In this document: piece after piece, positions 1 to 12,759 of the stretch
How positions within the stretch are numbered: position 1 is the stretch's first letter
How the letters are laid out: each line of letters starts with the position of its first letter
NCBI GenBank assembly: GCA_036971475.1
Contig: JBAIZL010000001.1
Location: forward strand, 286,925,925-286,989,924
From: Prosapia bicincta
Taxonomy: Eukaryota > Arthropoda > Insecta > Hemiptera > Cercopidae
DNA: 64,000 bases
Direction of reading: 5' to 3'
Notes under the pieces: model-generated
What the model saw: only the letters and a program-made list of their open reading frames with translations
Database searches by the model: none
What the model was told of the DNA's origin: nothing
Made by a program: the position numbers and the translations under genes

Positions 1-486
1 TGTGATCTAGAGAAGAAAAACGTTTAAAATATTATGACAAATGAAAATTTATTTCGAAGAGTTTGGAGATGAAGTTGAAATTATTTACAGGTTATTGCAA
101 AAAAAAATGTCTCAGTGAAAATTAATACCACAGTTGAAATATCCTCTTGAATGAGAATATATATAAACAATTTCATACAGCCCTTCAAGTCATTCTGCTT
201 AATCAAATTAAAACCTCTTTTTCTGACGAAATATACAAGCGTAAAAATCTAGGAAAATGCCTTATCCCGAATATTTATTTTTACAAGGTAAAATGAAATC
301 CATATTAAAAGTAATCAGGTTTTTTATCTTTCATTCATTTATCGTACATTCATTGGTTTTTTTTAAACTTTGATATTTGAATTCAAGGAGCCCATTTTAG
401 GTTTTGACTATGAAGAATATTGTTGGTGTTGGAAATAATAAAGATGATCAAGTTAGGGGTGCGTTGTAGGGGAGGGTCTACAGACA

Positions 487-488
<2 letters not shown>

Positions 489-524
<36 letters not shown>

Positions 525-591
525 GCACACGCGCGCACGCACGCACGCACGCACACACATATACACACACACACGCACGCACACACGCACG

Positions 592-651
<60 letters not shown>
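489..651. repeat. (CA)n microsatellite
   Basis: Long AC/GT dinucleotide run with interspersed GCAC units. The open frames across it (His-Thr or Cys-Val repeats) are translation artefacts of the repeat. No gene is seen from 1 to about 1300. Confidence 0.95.
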
Positions 652-652
<1 letters not shown>

Positions 653-1393
653 CCTGTCCTTCCAAATTTATGTGAAGCGTTTTAAAACTATTATCATATC
701 TTATACTTCATTAGCATTCATTATAAATGCTTAGATTATGACAAGTTCCACTTCCCCTACCAAATTCTAAAATTCCTAAAAGTTAAAGCTTTTCAGGCAA
801 CCTCCAACAATGCATTAACAGTATATAGATTACTGTATTTTGTTCTGTTAGTTATCCGAAGCGCCTCAACAAATAAGATTTTGACAATGTTAGATAAGGC
901 AGAGAAATATTATACCCAAAAGAAATATTTCTTAAGACATTTTTGAAAAATATTTTTGAACATGCTAAGAGTCCACTAACCTTTTTCACAGTGGCCATTC
1001 TAGCTCGACTCTCAGCCTCATGCACTACTGTGCCGTATAGCTTAGAACGAAACCTGGAAACCCCTTCGTATGACATTTGTTACAACCATATGGCACGTCC
1101 ACACGCATAGTTTCCCCTACCACTTAAATACAACCCTTGTGTTTTTATGTTTCAATTACAACTTCCCCCAAACAAGTAGAGAAATTAAAGGTGTTGCTAT
1201 GTAAAGTTCTGTAAACAAAGCTCAAGAGCGAAAGGGTTTCTGTGTTAGCTCTTCTAGTCACTCCTGTTTTATGAAATATTTTATCTATATTCATGTATAT
1301 ATGTGTATAAACATACACACACAATATATATATATATATAGTTTCAGTTGATGCTGGACAATGAAGTTACCGTAATTAATATTCGAATGTTAA

Positions 1394-1397
<4 letters not shown>

Positions 1398-1443
<46 letters not shown>
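1398..1443. repeat. (TA)n microsatellite
   Basis: Uninterrupted AT run. The unique sequence just upstream, at about 1340-1395, resembles sequence beside other (TA)n/(CA)n tracts at 7785-7830 and 26170-26240, so a dispersed repeat borders these microsatellites. Confidence 0.9.
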
Positions 1444-1450
<7 letters not shown>

Positions 1451-1646
1451 AAAGATGATTTATTTTTTCTTGATTTGTTATAATTATTAAATAACTTCAA
1501 AAAGTTCATAATCAAGATATATTTTATTCAACATTTACAATTATGCTGAAGCTTTTCGCCGGAGTGTAGTTCCAGCATTCTCAAAGACTATTTATATATA
1601 TACTTGATATTTTACGTTATCCATTGTTTTTCCGTTGCACTGACTT

Positions 1647-1750
1647 TATGAAGTTAATATATTACTATTGTAAGTAATTTTATCCACCATTAAGGTAAAA
1701 TCATTGGACTTAATGGTGGATAAAATTACTTACAATAGTAATATATCAAC

Positions 1751-1756
<6 letters not shown>
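1647..1756. repeat. 47-bp-arm inverted repeat (hairpin)
   Basis: Arms 1647-1693 and 1710-1756 are reverse complements with one mismatch, separated by a 16-base loop. The right arm runs straight into a (TA)n tract at 1755-1809. The left flank (1621-1653) recurs almost identically at 46429-46460 beside another (TA)n tract. Confidence 0.9.
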
Positions 1757-1812
<56 letters not shown>

Positions 1813-2124
1813 GTAAACCCTTCTTTTCCGAACTTTACTAAACTGAAACCCGGTATATCCGAAATGCTCGATCGAGATGGATTCATAAAGAAACACGGTA
1901 AACATCCTGCGCGGAGGGGGAGGGGGAGATTGTTGTTGTTTTATTAGAAGATACAACTATTTAATATTTACAGTAAAACATGTTTTGTGTGTTTTACCTG
2001 AAGAAATATACCTTGAAATCCGAAATTGGTTTTATACAGAATGATTATACATTATAGCCTACTTACCTTTGCTTATCCAAAAGATTTCAGTCCACATTAT
2101 TTCGCTTTATGAGCGGTTGTACTA

Positions 2125-2312
<188 letters not shown>

Positions 2313-2319
2313 TTTTCAT

Positions 2320-3585
2320 TAATCCTTTTAGTAATTATGATGGCGAATATTTTTTATGAATTATTTGAAGTTATTAAGGAAAATATATATATTATAAAAA
2401 TACCTGCTATATATTTGTGCAACAATAATCGTGATATGCAATGGTTTGAGAGATATTATAATTTAAATGACAGGTTTAAAATTATGTTGGTTATCTCTTT
2501 TTGTTTTAGTCATTAAAATGGCAATAAGGTAGTGTGAACAGCTGAAACGTCGACGAGAAAGAGAATAAATACTAGCCTTATGCAGTTATTAGAGTCCTGA
2601 ACGTAAATAACAGTAGTAATGATAGTTCAATAGAGTTTTCAAAGAAAATCAAACAATCGTTAAAAATGGAGAACGACGTCTCATTAAATAATATCAAAAT
2701 AAAAACTCATTGAATGATACAGCATTTGCTAGGACAGTATCATAATGTTTGCAAGAGAAATAGGCAATTCAGGAAAATTTAAAAACAATATTTTAGAAGA
2801 CATTAACGTGCGATGACTGAACTGCCTTAAAGATAATAAACGTACAAAATACAACTATTGATCCTGGTGACAGTTTGCTCTGCTTGGCCTTGAAAACTAT
2901 AGCCAAGCAAAGAGTCTTCGACCAGACAATATAATCAATATGTCAACAAGTACTTGTCAGTTCTTTCATTCATCTGCCATAAATGTACAGTCATAAAGAT
3001 ATCATAATAGACCTCCGAACTGTAGGCTGCTAGTTGCGCTAAGCTTAGGAAAGCAATATTCATCTTAGTTAAAAGGGGTTCAAATTATTTTATCAATATT
3101 TCCGTAAGATTACTTGTAAATACAATACGCAACTGTTGGGATAGTGTTAGCGTTAGTGTGTCAGTTTTATGTAAATATTTTAGAATTGCTTAAGGCTAGT
3201 GACAGATCACAGACCAATTCATGCTTTTACAAATAAACTCTAAGTTTCAATTTTCTATCCGAAAATTCTTTTCAAGAGCTGAAAGTTACTAAATTGGCCT
3301 GTAATCTGTCTTTAACCCTGAACACATTAAATAGTTATTCACAAACATAAATAAAATATTTTAGAATTGATAAAAAAAAGGTTTAAACTGTTTTCAACTT
3401 TTTAATATTTTACGAAATGTATCATTTTTCATAAAGAAGAGAAATTGCTCATTTTACCGGAGTAGGAAACACGCGGAATTTTTAATCGGCGAAAAGCTTT
3501 GAATAAATATATTCATTAAAAGTATTCTTGTTTTTGAAATATTTTTAATTTATTAACTATATATACAAGAAAACATATCGCCATA

Positions 3586-3652
<67 letters not shown>

Positions 3653-4120
3653 TCTTATTTAATTTTAAACTTTTTCTGTAATGTTTACAATTTTATAAAT
3701 AAACAAATATAAAAATGTATTTTTTACATTTCATTTTTTAAAAATCCTTTGGCTATATACAGCATTCAAGTACATTTGTCTACCCTTTCTAACATTAAAA
3801 TATTTTCTTTTCATGACGCGTTTCGATGTGACTCCATTTTCAAAACTTAAATAACGGAATTTAAATACCAGTGTTATTCTGACCGACCAATAAAGCCTCT
3901 AAAGCTGTAACAAAATCTAATAGCGGTAAATGTCTGGTTTAGCTATCAATTTCTAGTCTGTCAAATTAGTGTTTTGTAATAACTTTTTTCTCGTTACGAG
4001 TAAATATTAAGTCACCATTTCATGATTTAAGAGACTATTACTTGCTTAATAAATGAGTTACTTATTAAACTTTTGCTATTACTTGCGACCAGACCTTTTG
4101 TTAACTAAAAGTTGTTAAAT
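2320..4120. other. AT-rich stretch without recognisable gene
   Basis: No coding similarity recognised. It contains a (TA)n tract at 3592-3650. At about 3812-3850, on the minus strand, a GAAACGCGTC motif resembles the 3' half of a hammerhead core, as found at Penelope-like termini. The rest is unassigned. Confidence 0.5.
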
Positions 4121-4640
4121 TGTTAACTTACATTTGGAGGAAACGTTTCCGTCTTACGACTTCTTCAGCCTTGTATTTTTGCCGCTAGGAATGCTGCAGT
4201 TGTGCTTCATCGGTACCATTATTTTGAAAGGTAGAAGTGATGTGATCGAAGAGTATGTGTGATCTGTGCCGTGTTTGTTCATTTAAGATGTCATTTTTAT
4301 GTGTATTGCTATGTCTATATATTTCACACTGTTCTAGTGTGTTTAATTTATGGCATTTGTTGCATGTGTGGCGTATGCTCATGTTATTTTCCATACTATT
4401 CCATGAGTGTTCAGTGTCCATGAGGTGATTTGCGAAGGTGGATTCAATAGTAGTGTGCAGTGCTCGTTTGTGTTCTTCATATATTTCGGCCAAAGATCTG
4501 CCTGTTTGTACAATATAGAACTTATTGCAGTTGTTGTATTGTATATTCCTGGGTTATTGTATGTATTGGTATTGTTATCAATGCTGTCTGATAGCCGTTT
4601 GGCTTTTATTTGTTGTTCTGTAGCTTACTGAGTTATACCA
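4070..4640 (-). pseudogene. Penelope-like element 3' fragment, GIY-YIG endonuclease end
   Basis: The minus-strand translation shows a GIYTI-type start near 4550, an element tail with HKRALHTTIES and ANHLMDTEHS, and a C-terminal YRHSNTHKND region. This matches the C-terminal half of a Penelope-like GIY-YIG endonuclease and its tail. The reverse transcriptase is absent, so the copy is 5'-truncated, and stop codons or frameshifts separate the GIY start from the longest frame (4185-4493). The terminal sequence at 4070-4135 reappears as a palindrome at 31877-32010. At 4138-4172 a hammerhead-like remnant is visible on the minus strand: CTGAAGA, a GTC-GTAA-GAC hairpin, then GGAAACG. Confidence 0.7.
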
Positions 4641-6460
4641 TCTATCCCACACACCTGCAAAGAAGTATGGAAAGAAGTTCTGAACAATCGTTCTAATGCT
4701 CCTCCAATGTCAACAGACAACACGGACGATATGGAAGTTGATATGTACGATATGATATAGCTTAAAATGTATTTATATTATGTGTTCAAATGTGTTTATT
4801 TTATGAATATAATAAATACACTTTTGTATTTTACTTAATGAACATACCATAAATTTTCTGTCTTATTCCAGCGAAGCTCGGTCTCCCGGCACTAAATTTA
4901 AATCAAGAACAGAAAGTCTGTGTTTAACCGCAATGTTATCTTGTGATTTGAAGTTTGCGAGCACGATTTTGTAAAATGTTATGGTAAAATACGAAAAAAC
5001 ATAGACCACAGTTCTAAATTTTAAAGTAAATATTCACTATTTCGTTATTTAAACCTATAATATTTGGATAAAACCAAAAGCTTTTAATGTTTAAAAGTTG
5101 TTTATCTTCTTAATTACCTTTTCTATTATAAATTTAATGTAATGATTAAGCTCCTTTACTTAAGGCTTAAATCAAAACCTGAACAATTTATCTACCCAAG
5201 TTTTGTCTTTTCTTTTCTTATTACGTATAGGTAACTTCAAGATATAGCCACCAGCACATTAAATTCAGTCTAGTTTAATTAATATATGGGCAATTATTGG
5301 TAAACATTAATTTGAGCTTTCAGAATTTATATGAAAGTACTACAATTTTGTGTTTTTTAGGTAATTGTAAATAAATTTCCTTATGGGAATTTAGACATTT
5401 TATAAATCTTTTATAGTTATAAATGTCATTAACTGTTTGACTCACCCTATTTACATAAAAGCACTCTTTTATATCCTGTCCTGAGTCAACTGAAAACAAT
5501 TCCGCCTTCTTCCAGGGTTGTCATCAGTGGTCATAGACGTGACCACAGTGGGTGCCACGGCACCCTTACTAACGTTTGGAAAAAGCGAAAATAAGGATCA
5601 TTAATACGCTTACTTTTAATAAAACTAATCTCTGAATAAAGTAAAATTTAGACTAAAGAGAAAAACTGTAGTTTTTTTGAACTAAAACTTCATGTGAAAG
5701 AGAAATCTTTAGGTATAGAAAAGACGATCACGGGCTAAGCTTGCCCACATAGGCCCTAATAAGCTGTCGCATAAAGTGTTTTATGCCCTTAACATAAAGA
5801 CAAATCATTTCACAAGGGTGTGAATGTTACGTGGGTTTGTAAATATTTTGGATATATAACTAATATAAAGTGAAACTATATTCTACCTGATACAACAATG
5901 TTTATACTGAAAATAGACATCTTGGTGACTGTGTGTCTGTTAATGTTTGTGGAATATATACGTGTGTTTTTTTAGTTTTTAAACCCTTGGTCATATTTTT
6001 AAGTAATCAAATTGTCGCTGTTCTTATCCAAATTGAAGGAAAATTGAAATATGTTTGAAAATCATTTTAAGTACTGAAAACTTTGGCAGCTCCAGCGGGT
6101 AGCACCTGCTCAGCTTTTTATATTTATTTGTTAAAACCCTTCTTAATGTTCAATAATTTAAAAAGATGAATGCTATCTATCTAAAACCAAAAGAGATCCT
6201 TAGAACGTATTAGAACGTAATTTTGAATGCACTAAGCAACAATAAAATAGCAAATAATCGCTCTTTAGTTTAGCTTACTATATCTATTTGTCGTGAGAGT
6301 AAAAATACCTTCAAACACACCGTTTAAATTTAAACAACAATTTCTGGGAGAGGGTGCTCGATAGGTTTGACTCCCCTAAACTGTGCCTACACAAAGAGGT
6401 ATATACTGAAGCTGCCCCTGACTCCAAAGTGTTAAATTCTTATACTATATTATATTATAT
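4640..6460. other. unassigned AT-rich stretch
   Basis: No gene, RNA or transposon recognised. A short GC-richer patch at about 5505-5570 carries no convincing frame. Confidence 0.5.
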
Positions 6461-6468
6461 TATTACAC

Positions 6469-6470
6469 AT

Positions 6471-6517
<47 letters not shown>
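6469..6517. repeat. (CA)n(TA)n microsatellite
   Basis: Compound CA then TA run. The short ORFs crossing it are not credible genes. Confidence 0.9.
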
Positions 6518-6521
<4 letters not shown>

Positions 6522-6844
6522 CCATATGTATACTTCCGTAAGTCGAATTTTGACGGAAAAATTGTGGGAGCTTGGAAGGTCGTACAGATCTGGGAGATGC
6601 CTCAAATTAAAGGCATCGACAAGAAGATGCGGTGACAAATATAGGTTTTTCTCAATTTACAACATTTATAGGGGTTTTAGGAACTTGAAGTACCCAAAAT
6701 CTCCATAATAAATATATTGGAATGAAAAACAGGTGAGTATGATTTTCAAATATTTCAGCTGAGAAACAGTTGTACAAATATTATATTAAAAACAGCTGAG
6801 TACAAATATTTTAACAGTATTAAAGATTAATTAGACATATAAAC

Positions 6845-7239
6845 TTGGGATCAGGCTTAGTTAATGCAGTACGTCTTATCGTGCTAGATGTGTTTGGCAA
6901 GTGTATTAAATTAGAAATAATGTCTAATTCTAGGAAAAGAAACACCGTATTTTCATCAATAATTAAATTATTATCAACAGATCCTAACATGTTATTTCAA
7001 ACGAAAAGGAACCGATTTCCTTTAAGAGTTACATTTTCAATAACTATAAGTAAGGCTTCAGTTTTTACACATGATCAACTTTATGTTGCACTAAGTCAAG
7101 TAAAATCTCGAGATGGGTTAAAGGTACATAGTGAAAATACGATTGGTAAAAAAAATCAAATTGAAAACAGCATTCACAAAAAATATATTTTATGAGGAAA
7201 TTTTATAGAATAGGGGAATTTGCTCCTACAAGCCCCTAG

Positions 7240-7240
<1 letters not shown>
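6845..7240 (+). pseudogene. Helitron (Pif1-like helicase) 3' terminal fragment
   Basis: The frame from 6845 to 7195 matches the C-terminus of the Helitron Rep-helicase: GLVNAVRLIV, then DPNMLFQTKRNRFPLRVTFS, then HDQLYVALSQVKSRDGLKV. The segment that normally carries the GQTF-type helicase motif between the FPLRV and HDQLYVALS blocks is missing, consistent with a small internal deletion. Downstream, a TAGGGG/CCCCTA inverted repeat at 7211-7239 ends in CTAG followed by T, as expected of a Helitron 3' end. The stem reaches into the CTAG, which is unusual. A (TA)n tract starts about 15 bases later. Confidence 0.75.

Positions 7241-7253
<13 letters not shown>

Positions 7254-7308
<55 letters not shown>
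7254..7308. repeat. (TA)n microsatellite
   Basis: AT run directly downstream of the proposed Helitron terminus. Confidence 0.9.
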
Positions 7309-7311
<3 letters not shown>

Positions 7312-7356
7312 TTATGTGAACGAATAATGTGAATTTGACTAAATAAAATGCCTTCC

Positions 7357-7409
7357 AAACCCGCACAGTCGGCATTCAGAGGTTGGAAGGATTTTCATCC
7401 GTTGTATTC
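7357..7409 (-). repeat. short duplicated LINE fragment
   Basis: About 50 bases here are essentially identical to 8091-8141, which lies in the coding part of the LINE 3' end. It is a detached piece of the same element. Confidence 0.85.
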
Positions 7410-7669
7410 CTAGAATAAAATCTTACGCAGATTGTCCATTGTGCAGGTGGTGAGACAGTTTAAGTTCAGTGTGTAGCTAACTCCTGTACAAGACAGTTGT
7501 CTCCACTCCAACTGACTACTGACTGTACATCAGTTTTATTTGTAATTGTATTTATTGAGCATAATTAATGTAACAGTTTTCTAAATTAAATGTTTGTTAA
7601 TTAATAAAAGGTTTAAAAAATAAAATTATTTTTAAAAATCTTTCATTTAATAAAACACGTAACTTATAT

Positions 7670-7784
<115 letters not shown>

Positions 7785-7915
7785 CGAGTTGATCCTCGAC
7801 AATGAAGATACTATCAATTTTTGAAAGTTAACTCTCTTAAATACAAAGTAAGATTCTTGTTTAAGTACATATAGTGAAAGTGATAAGTGAATACAAGAAA
7901 ACAGCGTTGCAATAA

Positions 7916-8590
7916 TAATAATAATAATATATATATTTATTTATTTACTAGCCAACTCCTAGCCTTGGCTTTTCGGCCATGAGGCGACGCGCTGACCAAT
8001 ATAGCTGTGCCTCTTTATACATTCAGTCATTTCCCTGGATGGAGTGATCGAGAGCTGGGCATTCTGTGATATGTTCCGCATCGATTACCCCAAACCCGCA
8101 CAGTCGGCATTCAGAGGTTGGAAGGATTTTCATCCGTTGTATATGAGAATCCAAGTAGTCATGTCCTGTCTTCAAGGGATAGGCTGCAACACCCACGTCC
8201 CTGGGTAAGATCCTCCTACCTTCTGCCCGATGATTGTTGAAGGAGGAGCTGCCTTTCTTATTTGGAGATGGCTGAGCCAATCATTGCTTTTGATAAAGTG
8301 AGGGACGATGGACGTTTGGGTTGCAGCATCAATGAAGCCTCTTTGGCAAGTTGTTGACCTTTTCATTGCCGCTAATGTGGACATGGTTTGGAATCCACTG
8401 AAACCTGAGCTGCTCTCCTCTCTCTCAGGTCAGCTGAGTCAGGTCGCTGAGTAGCTGTCTACAATTCAATGATCTTCTGCGGTCCGTCTCTGATTTTCGA
8501 ATTACGTTTTGACAGTAGCAGGGGATGATGAACGCCTGCTCGTAGTGTCCTTTGCATAACCCAAACTATCAACAGAGGTTTCTCTCCTTT
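7916..8590 (-). pseudogene. LINE (non-LTR retrotransposon) 3' end
   Basis: Minus-strand frames in 8023-8384 read LPTSECRLCGFGVIDAEHI followed by TECPAL. This is the Cys/His motif found after the reverse transcriptase/RNase H region in Jockey/I/R1-related LINEs. The copy lacks the endonuclease and reverse transcriptase and has at least one frameshift between the 8172-8384 and 8023-8280 frames. The element ends on the minus strand in a TAAATAAATAAAT run and an ATT-repeat tail at 7917-7945, typical of LINE 3' ends. Confidence 0.75.
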
Positions 8591-9970
8591 AAAATGCTGA
8601 CTGTATAAAATAAAAATATATATGAACTTTTAAAATTTTTGTATAATGTTATAACCATTTTATTGTTTGAAAATTTAAAAAACAACGTATATTAAGGGGC
8701 CCTGTTTTTAGCATTGGTCCCTACACGGGTTTGTTTTCCTGCTCGAGTTTTCCAAGTTTCAAAATGGTTCCAAATAGGCCTACATTTAGATGCATTCTTC
8801 AACAAGAAAGTTTTACTGTCAACTTGAAGGTTCTATAACCACGATTACCCATAGTTAGTCTCCGCATACAACCTTCCCTACTGCCTACATTGAATGAACA
8901 CGTTGTTGTCCCAGTTCATCTATCCTTATTGTTTTAGACTAAACTACCACACAGTAGCTCCACCACTGAGGCGTACCTCATTCCACCAACATTTTGTAGT
9001 TTTGAATGAAAATAAACTAGAGCAGTACGTAGTTTTGAACCTGTGTATTACCCACAGTCTTTTGATTTATAGACGATAGCAGTCAAATTAGCCATTAGTT
9101 TTAATCCTCTTGGGTTACTCAATCAGTTATTTCAAAACCTGTCCTGTATGCAGTACATAGAATCTTTTTAGAATTCACTTTTCCTAAGCGTTATAAAACG
9201 GATGTAAGCTGAAGAAGAAACAGCCAGAAACAATTTTTCTTCTGCATCATATGTGTATGTGTGATGGTTACAGGATATTGTTAGCTCTCGGTCGAGATGG
9301 AAACGACTAAGGTAGTACAATAAAATACTCTTACGACTTCCATTAGGTTTTCTGCTTAATCTAGTTCGATTAGCTTGGTATACCTCAACGAGGTTGTCCT
9401 AGACCCTGTAGAACAGATAGAACACAATTTACATTATGAGAAGTAGAAAAGAATTGATTTTCTACGTTAAACGTTAAAAAATTACGTTTCTAATTAGTGT
9501 CCTTTTAGAGTTACTTTTCAATAGCAAATAAATGTTTAGCCCCTTCATTTTTATAAATTATTACGCCAACGCAAAATGGTTAAGTTGGTTGCAGTTTTAA
9601 TACCACAGTTGTTAGTTAAATAAATATTCTATGCCAGTTGCTCCTAACGGAATTTTTTCAAGGACCCCATCATTGGTCGCTATATTGACAAGCACCCCTC
9701 AAATCCTTAAACTTAAATTGTAGATTACATGCAAAATAATTTGAGTTATTTTTTTTTATTGGTAAGTAATTTATGATTTGCTACCCACTTACTTTAATGT
9801 AGAAACTGTTCGTACATAAGAAAATTATATGATATTACCACAGGTGTATTACAAGTACATTCAAGAAGTGTTTTATTTTTATTTAAGATACGAAAAGTAA
9901 GACTAGTAACATTTTAAAGTTTGTAGATCCAGGAGATATTCATTAAAGTTATTTATATAAATATTTAGAA
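8590..9970. other. unassigned stretch
   Basis: No recognisable coding sequence. The 61-codon frame at 8894-9079 has no features I can identify. Confidence 0.4.
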
Positions 9971-10008
9971 GTTTCTTGATGTAATCATCTTGAATTCACT
10001 GATTAAAC

Positions 10009-12378
10009 TAATTTTAAAAATGCTCAACTAAGTGAATACGTAATTGCTTACTTTCTGAAAACATTCGTTCCTATTACGAAGCTAACCCTCTACTGGCGGC
10101 ATCGGTTAGGTGTAAAGGCTCTAACGCGAATGGGTTTATGACTGTGGAATGGGGTGGGTTGTTTTGGTTGTGTATCATATAATAGAAAAGGCTGTTGGCT
10201 TCAAAATGTGTGTGATCATTTAATACGTTTTCTTTATCTGTTGCGTAGTGTTTGTATATTTCATATTTTTCTTAGGTTGTTAGTTTTTTACTTTGTTTTA
10301 ATGTGTGTAGGACATTTAAATTAGTGTGTGTGTGTGTGTGTGTTGGATGTTTTTTAGGTGTTTTGTGTAGCTGGATTTAGGGTTTGTTTGTTTTTTTTGG
10401 GGGGGGGGGGTAATGTGTTCTTCGAAGAGTGTATAGAATGACCTGCCGGTTTGGCCGATATAATAGCTGGGATAATCGTTACAAGTTAATTTGTAAATAC
10501 CTGAGAGTTTGTATTTGTCAGTTTTTTTTTTTTTTTTGAAAAGGTTGTATGTGCCGTCTTACAGTGTTTGTTGTTTTGTAGGATATTTGGTAATGGAGTT
10601 TTTTGAATGTGGAGGCTATTTTGTGGGTGTTTTTGTTGTGGTAGGAGAGGGAAATGTATTTGTTGTTTTTTGTGTGGTTTGTCTGCTTGGCCCTTTGCTG
10701 GTGTTTATGTTTAATTTTCCTGAGTATGTTGTCTATGAGTGTGTGTTGGTAGCCGTTTTGTTGAGCGATGTATTTTATGGTATTAAGTTCTTCGTCGTAG
10801 TCTTTCTGTAGCATTGGTATATTGATTAGGCAGTGTAACATATGATTAAATGCAGCGTGTTTGTGTTGTGTGGGGTGATTAGATGTATTATGTATGACAA
10901 TATCGGTAGTTGTTGGTTTTCTGTATATTTTGAAATTATGTCTGGTGTTGTGTTTGGTGATGGTAAGGTCTAGAAAGTTTATTTTATTGTTTTCTTCTAA
11001 TTCGAGTGTAAATGTGAGGTTTTGGTGTATGGTATTAATGTAATTGTGTAGTTGTTTGATTCGCCGTTTGTTACCGTTGTATAATATTAAAATGTCATCT
11101 ACATATGTATGGTAATAAATTATTTTATATGTGTGATTATTGTTCTGTAGAATGTATTGTTGTTCGATATGATGTAGGAATATTTCTGTTAGGATGCCTG
11201 AGATGGGGGAACTCATAGGAGGGCCGTCTTTCTGTGTGTAGAATTTATGTTAGTATGTGAAGTAGTTTTGTGATGTGATGAGTTTGGTGAATGTGATAAT
11301 TTCATGCGTGAGTTTATGTGGAGTGTTGTTTGCTATGGACATATTTTATAGTATGTGGAGTGTTTGTTCTATTGGCACATTAGTGTATAGGTTTTTTTTA
11401 TGTCGAATGAGGCAATGGCGGAGTTGTGTGGTATGTGGATATCTTGAATTTTGTGAATGAGATCTATGTTATTGTGTATAGATGTGTGCTTTTGAAAGTT
11501 CATGTTGTCTCTGATAAAGTTTATTTACGTATTTGGCTAGCTTATGTGCGTGATTGATTAGTGGACGGATGGGTGTGTTTTCTTTGTGAATTTTAGGTAA
11601 AGCTTTTAATGTGGGTGCTTGGGGTTTGTTTGTAATATTTCTTTTGTTCTCTTTTCATGATTTCGGTGCATTTATTTAGAAGATTTTTAATTTCTGTTTG
11701 AAATTTAGGCGTGGGGTTTGATCGGAGCTTGGTAATTTTTGTTTTCAGTTATGCAACTGTTTACTTTCCTGTCGATGTCTTGTTGGTGCATTATTACGAT
11801 GGAATTAGCTTTGTCTCCTTTTAAGAAATTTCGGTTGTGCTTGTCGCGATTTTATATAATTGATTTAAAAGTTGAATGTTCATTATTAATATTAACTTTA
11901 TTGTTCAAGGTGTTTATGTTGGGCATTTTATGTTTAATGTCTTGTCTTAATATATTCATGGTGTGTGGGATGTGTATTGAATTGCTGTTTTAGTGTCCAA
12001 AAGAATGTTCGACATTTGTTTGTGGTTGTATTTGTTGGGGTGTAGGTTATATTTTAGGCCGTTGTTTAATAATGTTAATTCATTTGTATTGAAATTGATA
12101 TTTGTGGTGTTATTGGTGGGCGGGTGAAATTGGTGGTCGGTGTAGATAGTGATATTGTTTTGTGTTGCGAGGTTGTGTAGTTTTAGATTTTGCTTGTTTC
12201 TATTATATCACACACAACCAAAACAACCCACCCCATTCCACAGTCATAAATCCATTCCCAATAGAGCCTTTACACCTAACTGATGCCGCCAGTAGAGGGA
12301 TAGCTTCGTAAGAGGAACGAATGTTTTGAAACGCGTCAGCAAGTAAGCAGTTACGTATTCACTTAGTTCAGTATTTTT
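10009..12378 (-). mobile_element. Penelope-like element PLE-1, nearly full length, with inverted termini
   Basis: The arms (about 10009-10180 and 12210-12378) are inverted copies of one another and enclose a minus-strand coding region. The end sequence recurs without coding sequence near 60905-61110, and its flank recurs near 35155-35260. The element has accumulated frameshifts, helped by a T15 run near 10520 and a G run near 10400. Penelope-like elements often have complex inverted or direct terminal repeats, so this fits a single insertion rather than two. Confidence 0.85.
10250..12195 (-). pseudogene. Penelope-like reverse transcriptase plus GIY-YIG endonuclease
   Basis: The polyprotein reads from about 12195 down. 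An N-terminal domain (LLNNGLKYNLHPNKYNHKQ) lies near 12070. The reverse transcriptase catalytic block has FYTQKDGPPMSSPISGIL near 11230 and the YVDD active-site motif near 11110. A connector carries HNTSNHPTQHKHAAFNHML. The GIY-YIG nuclease reads GIYKLTCNDY then YYIGQTGRS near 10440-10500. The longest intact frame is 10518-11216. Both catalytic signatures are present, but the frame is broken several times, so the element is unlikely to be active. The + strand frames across 10509-11993 are shadows. Confidence 0.85.
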
Positions 12379-12553
12379 AAAATTAGATAAATATTTTGTT
12401 TGGAACAATGAGTTAATGAAGTAAATAGATAAGTAACAAGTATCACGTGTCTGTTTTAATTACGATAAACAGAGAAAAACTATTGAATAAATATGTAATA
12501 TGAATAATATTAATGTAATTAATTATTTAATTTTGTAAATTGTCAAACTTATT

Positions 12554-12599
12554 GAGACAGAACGTTTTCGATCTCTGTGCCGATCCTCATCGGTGTCTT
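12554..12599 (-). ncRNA. hammerhead ribozyme candidate (copy A)
   Basis: Read on the minus strand: stem I strand AGACA, core CCGATGA (one change from CTGATGA), helix II with GATC pairing GATC, core GAAA, a loop-less AAC/GTT stem III ending in C, then stem I partner TGTCT. This is the type I hammerhead order. A loop-less stem III is poor as a monomer; minimal hammerheads of this kind in retroelements are thought to cleave as dimers or tandem transcripts. Confidence 0.5.
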
Positions 12600-12611
12600 C
12601 TGCTTGAGAAA

Positions 12612-12656
12612 ACACTGATGAATTTCGGCACATGCGATCGAAAACGTTCTGTCTCA
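12612..12656 (+). ncRNA. hammerhead ribozyme candidate (copy B)
   Basis: Intact CTGATGA core and GAAA, followed by AACGTTC and TGTCT. Helix II is degraded (ATTTCGG against GCGATC) and stem I pairing is only about three base pairs. The fully paired form is recovered by comparing the copies at 12554, 15097, 47995 and 50275. Confidence 0.45.
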
Positions 12657-12759
12657 GTAAGTTTTAACAAATTTACAACGTTTAAAGTTCGGATAGTCAT
12701 AAACTATTGTTTAAGTAATTAATGAGATTCACCAAACATAATAGACTACAAAATTCAAT

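Noticed and set aside
383..734. ORFs on both strands across the CA repeat (and likewise 2109-2516, 37772-37969, 46219-46693)
   Set aside because: They are dinucleotide repeats translated as His-Thr, Cys-Val or Tyr-Ile; not genes.
1545..1590. GCTGAAGCTTTTCGCCGG block resembling a PLE terminus
   Set aside because: Only a short resemblance; no coding sequence and no consistent ribozyme fold.
2535..2560. Hammerhead-like GAAACGTC motif in CTGAAACGTCGACGAG
   Set aside because: No helix II or CTGATGA block upstream at usable distance.
10509..11993. Plus-strand ORFs over PLE-1
   Set aside because: The minus strand shows clear reverse transcriptase and GIY-YIG motifs; the plus frames are shadows rich in Val/Phe/Cys.
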